A stretch of 10,493 bases of DNA, from positions 1 through 10,493 of the forward strand of contig CAMLER010000115.1 of NCBI GenBank assembly GCA_946478915.1, in the 5' to 3' direction. Source of the DNA: an uncultured Chryseolinea sp. Lineage in GTDB: Bacteria; Bacteroidota; Bacteroidia; Cytophagales; Cyclobacteriaceae. A model generated the notes under the pieces. It worked only from the letters and a program-made list of their open reading frames with translations, ran no database searches and was not told the DNA's origin. This document shows, piece after piece, positions 7,007-10,493 of the stretch. Every line of letters starts with the position of its first letter. Positions within the stretch are counted from its first letter, which is position 1. A program made the translations under genes and the position numbers.

Positions 7007-7648
7007 TTATGATTCGATTATAAAACTGCAACCAGCGCTTCCAAATACATGTTGTAGATTGCTGGCAGCTTCAAGGGCAATATTTAATTGGTCTGAAACT
7101 GCTATATCAGATTTTAAGTCATAGAGCAGGCCAATGTCAATTCCGATCCCCAGCCACCGGGTTGCACCTTTCCTGATTTGGAATTCATGGGAGACTTTGT
7201 CGATTTTAATTCCTGTTTGTACAGAATGAATCTCTTCACTGCCATTGTAAATTTTGATGAATTCAACGCTAACAGACTGTCTAATATTGACATCTTTTCT
7301 GCCATCTCGAATTAAATAGTTGCCGTTCTGAGGAAAGGTCATATCCAGCGTGATGCGGTCCAGTGTGTGTCCGGCGCCAACATTACAGGGGATTGCGTAG
7401 TGATACACCCGGCGGTGAACGATATTGATGCGATCAAAATAGGGAACCACGTAAGTTTTTCCAGCTTCTCTTTTCATGCTGCTAATAGTATTGTTTTCCC
7501 AATCAACCAACACCTGATATCCTGAAACACCAGCGTCGAATGCGTCATTGTAACAATTGTCGATCAGTTCATGAAATTGCTTTTGTGTTGGCCTGTTCCC
7601 GCTTCTGAAGTATTGCTTTAGTATATTTTTGTCCGTTCGCTTTGACAT
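7007..7648 (-). CDS. Small eCIS-operon protein with phage-tail-like N-terminus, function unknown
   Basis: A 213-residue protein encoded between the two baseplate wedge genes, starting at an ATG 15 bases after the previous stop, with A/T-rich DNA and no Shine-Dalgarno in front. Residues 1-35 (M-S-K-R-T-D-K-N-I-L-K-x-Y-F, then R-P-T-Q-K-Q-F-H-E-L-I-D) resemble the N-terminal helix seen in many Bacteroidota phage-tail and fibre-like proteins, in the pattern G-x-x-P-T-x-x-Q-F-x-x-L-I-D. The rest (about residues 45-213) alternates short hydrophobic and polar stretches and is probably mostly beta-sheet. No signal peptide, membrane segment or catalytic motif is visible. The N-terminal helix may dock it to the particle, with the C-terminal beta domain exposed as a short fibre, baseplate plug or adaptor. 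This is inference: I do not recognise a named family. No separate fibre gene of the Afp13 type is visible in this window, so it could fill that place. Confidence 0.85.
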   Translation of the reverse strand: MSKRTDKNILKQYFRSGNRPTQKQFHELIDNCYNDAFDAGVSGYQVLVDWENNTISSMKREAGKTYVVPYFDRINIVHRRVYHYAIPCNVGAGHTLDRITLDMTFPQNGNYLIRDGRKDVNIRQSVSVEFIKIYNGSEEIHSVQTGIKIDKVSHEFQIRKGATRWLGIGIDIGLLYDLKSDIAVSDQLNIALEAASNLQHVFGSAGCSFIIES

Positions 7649-7663
7649 AACAAATATTTAAAC

Positions 7664-10493
7664 TTATTGTACTTCAAAATTGATATCTACGATCATCTCC
7701 TCTATTCCCTGATTGGTCTGACACCGGCTTCCATCAGAAGCAATTGCTTCGATTTGATGATCTTCACTGGATATTATTATAGTTTTTTCGTCGACATCGA
7801 TCACTTGTTCCTCGATTGCCATGTTATTAGTTAGGACCTGAATAGTCGAAATAAAATTTACGTAGGGTCTGGATTCAATGAACTCAATGATTGAGGATCT
7901 GTAAAGCTTGCTTCCCAACTGAATATCATTGTCTTTCCGAAACGCCCATGGAGACAAAAAGTATTGCAAGTCTGTTTGCATTTTTTTAATGTAAAGTCCG
8001 GCATCTACCTGGCTATTGAAATTTATCTGAGCGACGATCTTGATTTCTTTATACGCTGGATTGGTTACCTCAAATTTTACATGTGGGGATGCTTGCTTTT
8101 TTATAAAATCTTTGATGTTCGTCAACGTGTTGTTTGTTACAAAGGGTTTGAGAATTTTGGTTTCCCTGGATGTGTTAACGAATGGTATCACGATAACGTG
8201 AATGCTTCCCGGTCGTATTCTGTTATTCGAGTCTACATGTTGAAGGCATTTCACTTTATATATCTCAGGGAATTGTTCCAGGATCAGTCTTTCAATATCC
8301 CAGGCTGTTATACCCCGCATTTTATGTCGCAATCTTTCGCTTACGCGTAAAAAATAGTCGTCGGCTGTTTCCGTTGAACGTCCACCAAATGAACTGCCTG
8401 GTTGTTCGATTTTTTTTATTTCCTTTATCTTCCTTAATGGGGCTGTTATTGACAACGGTGGCAGTGTCTGAATTTTTTGCAGTTCTTGAGAATTTTTTAG
8501 CACCAATGTACACGAAACGCCATTCGTTCTGATGTTTAGAATTTGATCAAAATTCTCAGCGCTGTCCTTCACCGATATCATGATCCAATAAGTCTGTTTC
8601 GGCATGCTGGGATTTCGAGATGTTAAATCCTGCGGAAGGTTTAAAAGAAGCAGGCCGGTTTGTTTTAATCCACGCGTTGTGTCCGAAAGGATTTGATTCC
8701 CTGATAGCGGTTTCCAACCGTCGTCGCTGAGATAGTGATAGGTTGGATCCGGTTTTTCAAGCAATGTCAATTCTTTGATCTCAAAAAAGAATGATATTTG
8801 TTGTGGCGGCGAAAAGTTTTGAAAACCGATAAAAAAGCTGCCGCCATGATGAAATTCTCCAGAGATCAAAGCCTGGTTTTTTGCTCCACTTACATTTTGG
8901 TCCAATCGAAAAGCTTGTATTCCAAATGGTTTCAAATGAAAATATTGAAATGGTGCACTACCATTTTCACCAACGTTGATGGTTTCTTTTGCGGTATAGG
9001 ACCCCTCGATGAACTCTATGATAGGTGTATACGGCTCGTTGGGAATTGGCGCATCCTTATTTTGCAATTGCGTTATGATAGCCTTTGCATAAACGGCTGG
9101 ATATAGCGTGTGACCAAAGGCGTGCTGAGGGGATGTAAACGTAAGACGTATCAGACCGTTTTCGCTGTTGGGATCAAGATTTCCGGCATTTAATCCTTCT
9201 CTAAAATTCAACTTGATTATTTCATCGAACAGAGCGTATTCTCCGTTTGTATCATCGGCATTTGTAATATCGTGCCACTTCTTTTGAATACGAACCGCGG
9301 CCTTTACTTTGAAATCTTTTTTGTCGCGGACAAGGCTGTGGGTGGGGCCCAGATATCCTTCGTAGTAAATCTTAAAATTATCAGGCAATCCTTTCCAATT
9401 GATTCGGAGGGTGATGCTTTCCATCGCCTTATAAAAAGTCTCGGGAATGGCTGTGTAAAAGTTCGAGCCGCGAACCGGACTGTAACCAAAAGGATGGAAT
9501 GCTTTGGTTGAGTCCAATTCGCCGTAGTCGTTTTTGATCATCAAAGAATTGATGCCTTCAGCAGATACGGCAATTGCAATACTTTTAAAACGAATTTTTT
9601 GCAGGAAGTCATACTGGTCAAACGAATAGCCTGGCTTTAGCATTACTTTTAGAAGCGGCCACTGGCTTGGTCCAAACGCAGAGCCGTGAACCGTCTTATT
9701 GTAAGGGCTTATTTCAGGATCGGCTTCATCAAGCAGAATAGATAGTTCCATCTTCTCGGCGTCGCAAAAAAATTCCTCCACATCGGTGGTTGCCCACCCC
9801 ATGGGCGTGGTGAGTTGTGCTACCAGGTCGTCGGATGTGACGGATGTATATGCCAGTTTCGTTGTGCTCGTATGCAGCATAAACGTTATCCTGATAGTTC
9901 GCTTTCCTTCTTTGAGAAGTAACATGGGCGATAGGAATCCGAATCCAATAGCGGCGGAAATCCTTGGTCGTTTTGAGGTATCTCCAAAAGGATACCATCC
10001 GTTACCAATGGCAAGAGGGGCTCCAAAACCGTCTGCAGTATCTACCGCTGGATATAAATAGATCGCGCTATTGTTTGACACGGACCGATGGAGCGCCTTG
10101 AGCTGTGTTATTTTAGCGTGACTAAGCGAAACCGCATGGTCGGCTGTATAAACAATATCCTCACCTTCGTTATTTTTCCCTGCAGAAAACATTTCCCCTT
10201 CTTGAAGTTCATACCGTTCGATGTTTTTTTGCAACTCCGGAAACAAGTAAACTTTGTTTGGCAATGCTTTTTTCCTTGCTTCACCGAGAATTTTTGAATA
10301 AAAGAAATTCAAGTGAGCCGAGGTGAGTTCGTTAAGCTGACTTTGCGTGTAGCCATACAGTTTTAGAAAACTGAGAAACAAAGCCAAATGTGGAGGGCAA
10401 TCCGAGGCTACTGGTTTTCTTTGCTGTGCTGCGTCCGAAAGGTGTGGAATAAACTTGATTGCGTCCTCGAAAAAGGGTGACCAATCACTAACT
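7664..10493 (-). CDS. eCIS baseplate J/gp47-family wedge protein (5' end outside the window)
   Basis: This is probably the larger baseplate wedge protein of an extracellular contractile injection system (Afp11-like), which links the tube hub to the sheath and triggers firing. The reading frame has no stop up to the right edge: a TTG at 10387 could pass for a start, but 35 further in-frame codons precede it and continue the family pattern (C-P-P-H-L-A-L-F-L-S-F-L-K-L-Y and then Q-L-N-E-L-T-x-x-H-L-N-F-F-Y). The visible part is therefore 942 residues of a longer protein. The central part (roughly visible residues 130-680) is beta-rich and poorly conserved. The C-terminal baseplate J block begins near visible residue 703 (G-G-R-S-T-E-T) and has S-E-R-L-R-H-K, W-D-I-E-R-L-I-L-E and F-P-E-I-Y-K-V-K-C, then G-S-I-H-V-I-V-I-P and, near 876, P-Y-V-N-F-I. 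It ends with TAA, 15 bases before the next gene. I see no frameshift. Family assignment is confident; the equivalence to Afp11 rather than Afp12 is inferred from gene order. Confidence 0.92.
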   Translation of the reverse strand, partial: VSDWSPFFEDAIKFIPHLSDAAQQRKPVASDCPPHLALFLSFLKLYGYTQSQLNELTSAHLNFFYSKILGEARKKALPNKVYLFPELQKNIERYELQEGEMFSAGKNNEGEDIVYTADHAVSLSHAKITQLKALHRSVSNNSAIYLYPAVDTADGFGAPLAIGNGWYPFGDTSKRPRISAAIGFGFLSPMLLLKEGKRTIRITFMLHTSTTKLAYTSVTSDDLVAQLTTPMGWATTDVEEFFCDAEKMELSILLDEADPEISPYNKTVHGSAFGPSQWPLLKVMLKPGYSFDQYDFLQKIRFKSIAIAVSAEGINSLMIKNDYGELDSTKAFHPFGYSPVRGSNFYTAIPETFYKAMESITLRINWKGLPDNFKIYYEGYLGPTHSLVRDKKDFKVKAAVRIQKKWHDITNADDTNGEYALFDEIIKLNFREGLNAGNLDPNSENGLIRLTFTSPQHAFGHTLYPAVYAKAIITQLQNKDAPIPNEPYTPIIEFIEGSYTAKETINVGENGSAPFQYFHLKPFGIQAFRLDQNVSGAKNQALISGEFHHGGSFFIGFQNFSPPQQISFFFEIKELTLLEKPDPTYHYLSDDGWKPLSGNQILSDTTRGLKQTGLLLLNLPQDLTSRNPSMPKQTYWIMISVKDSAENFDQILNIRTNGVSCTLVLKNSQELQKIQTLPPLSITAPLRKIKEIKKIEQPGSSFGGRSTETADDYFLRVSERLRHKMRGITAWDIERLILEQFPEIYKVKCLQHVDSNNRIRPGSIHVIVIPFVNTSRETKILKPFVTNNTLTNIKDFIKKQASPHVKFEVTNPAYKEIKIVAQINFNSQVDAGLYIKKMQTDLQYFLSPWAFRKDNDIQLGSKLYRSSIIEFIESRPYVNFISTIQVLTNNMAIEEQVIDVDEKTIIISSEDHQIEAIASDGSRCQTNQGIEEMIVDINFEVQ

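Noticed and set aside
7005..7031. TTG at 7031 as start of the second wedge protein
   Set aside because: It would overlap the upstream gene by 25 bases and add nine residues with no family support. The ATG at 7004 gives a 2-base gap and A-rich upstream DNA.
7964..8350. Open frame of 128 codons on the plus strand
   Set aside because: It lies opposite the conserved baseplate J block. Codon pattern and translation look like an antisense shadow.
1..10493. Type VI secretion system or contractile prophage
   Set aside because: The tape-measure family, the ATPase type and DUF4157 are eCIS marks. No TssJLM membrane-complex, ClpV-type, capsid, portal or terminase signature is visible in the window.
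1..10493. Internal promoters, hairpin terminators, tRNA genes, CRISPR arrays or insertion sequences
   Set aside because: Gaps between genes are at most 21 bases and leave no room for promoters or terminators. I saw no regularly spaced DNA repeats, no inverted-repeat ends and no transposase. Weak promoters inside genes cannot be excluded by eye.

Overview
All six genes in this window lie on the minus strand, head to tail, and read from the right edge to the left edge. The junctions are very tight: gaps of 15, 2, 21 and 11 bases and one 17-base overlap. No promoter, terminator, RNA gene, insertion sequence or CRISPR array is visible. The window is best read as the inside of a single long operon whose first and last visible genes are cut by the window edges.

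The operon encodes part of an extracellular contractile injection system (eCIS), a phage-tail-like particle related to the antifeeding prophage (Afp), the Photorhabdus virulence cassettes (PVC) and the Cytophagales particle AlgoCIS. In transcription order the genes are: (1) a large baseplate J/gp47-type wedge protein, open at the right edge; (2) a 213-residue protein with a phage-tail-protein-like N-terminal helix; (3) a second baseplate wedge protein with the W-T-D-Y-N-x-H-D-P-G signature; (4) the CIS tape-measure protein; (5) a 687-residue multidomain protein with an eCIS-type DUF4157 domain (HELTH zinc motif), a charged repeat tract, a putative caspase/CHAT-like central domain and two peptidoglycan-binding repeats; (6) the N-terminal 222 residues of the eCIS AAA+ ATPase, cut at the left edge before its Walker motifs. 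Apart from the inserted genes 2 and 5, the order follows afp11-afp12-afp14-afp15.

Genes 1 and 3 would form the baseplate wedges, gene 4 would set tube and sheath length, and gene 6 is the assembly ATPase. Gene 5 is the strongest candidate for a cargo or effector carried by the particle, encoded between the tape measure and the ATPase. Gene 2 may be a baseplate accessory or a short fibre or adaptor; its role is not known.

The organism is probably a member of the Bacteroidota (Cytophagales or Chitinophagales-like). The protein signatures are those of Bacteroidota eCIS loci, start codons lack Shine-Dalgarno sequences and are instead preceded by A/T-rich DNA, and the base composition is moderate, roughly low-to-mid 40s percent GC by eye. 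The assignment is an inference from style, not from a marker gene.

The most interesting item is gene 5: a layered putative effector in which a metallopeptidase-like leader, a possible clan CD cysteine-peptidase fold and a gap-free 87-residue duplication carrying peptidoglycan-binding motifs are fused in one chain without a visible signal peptide.
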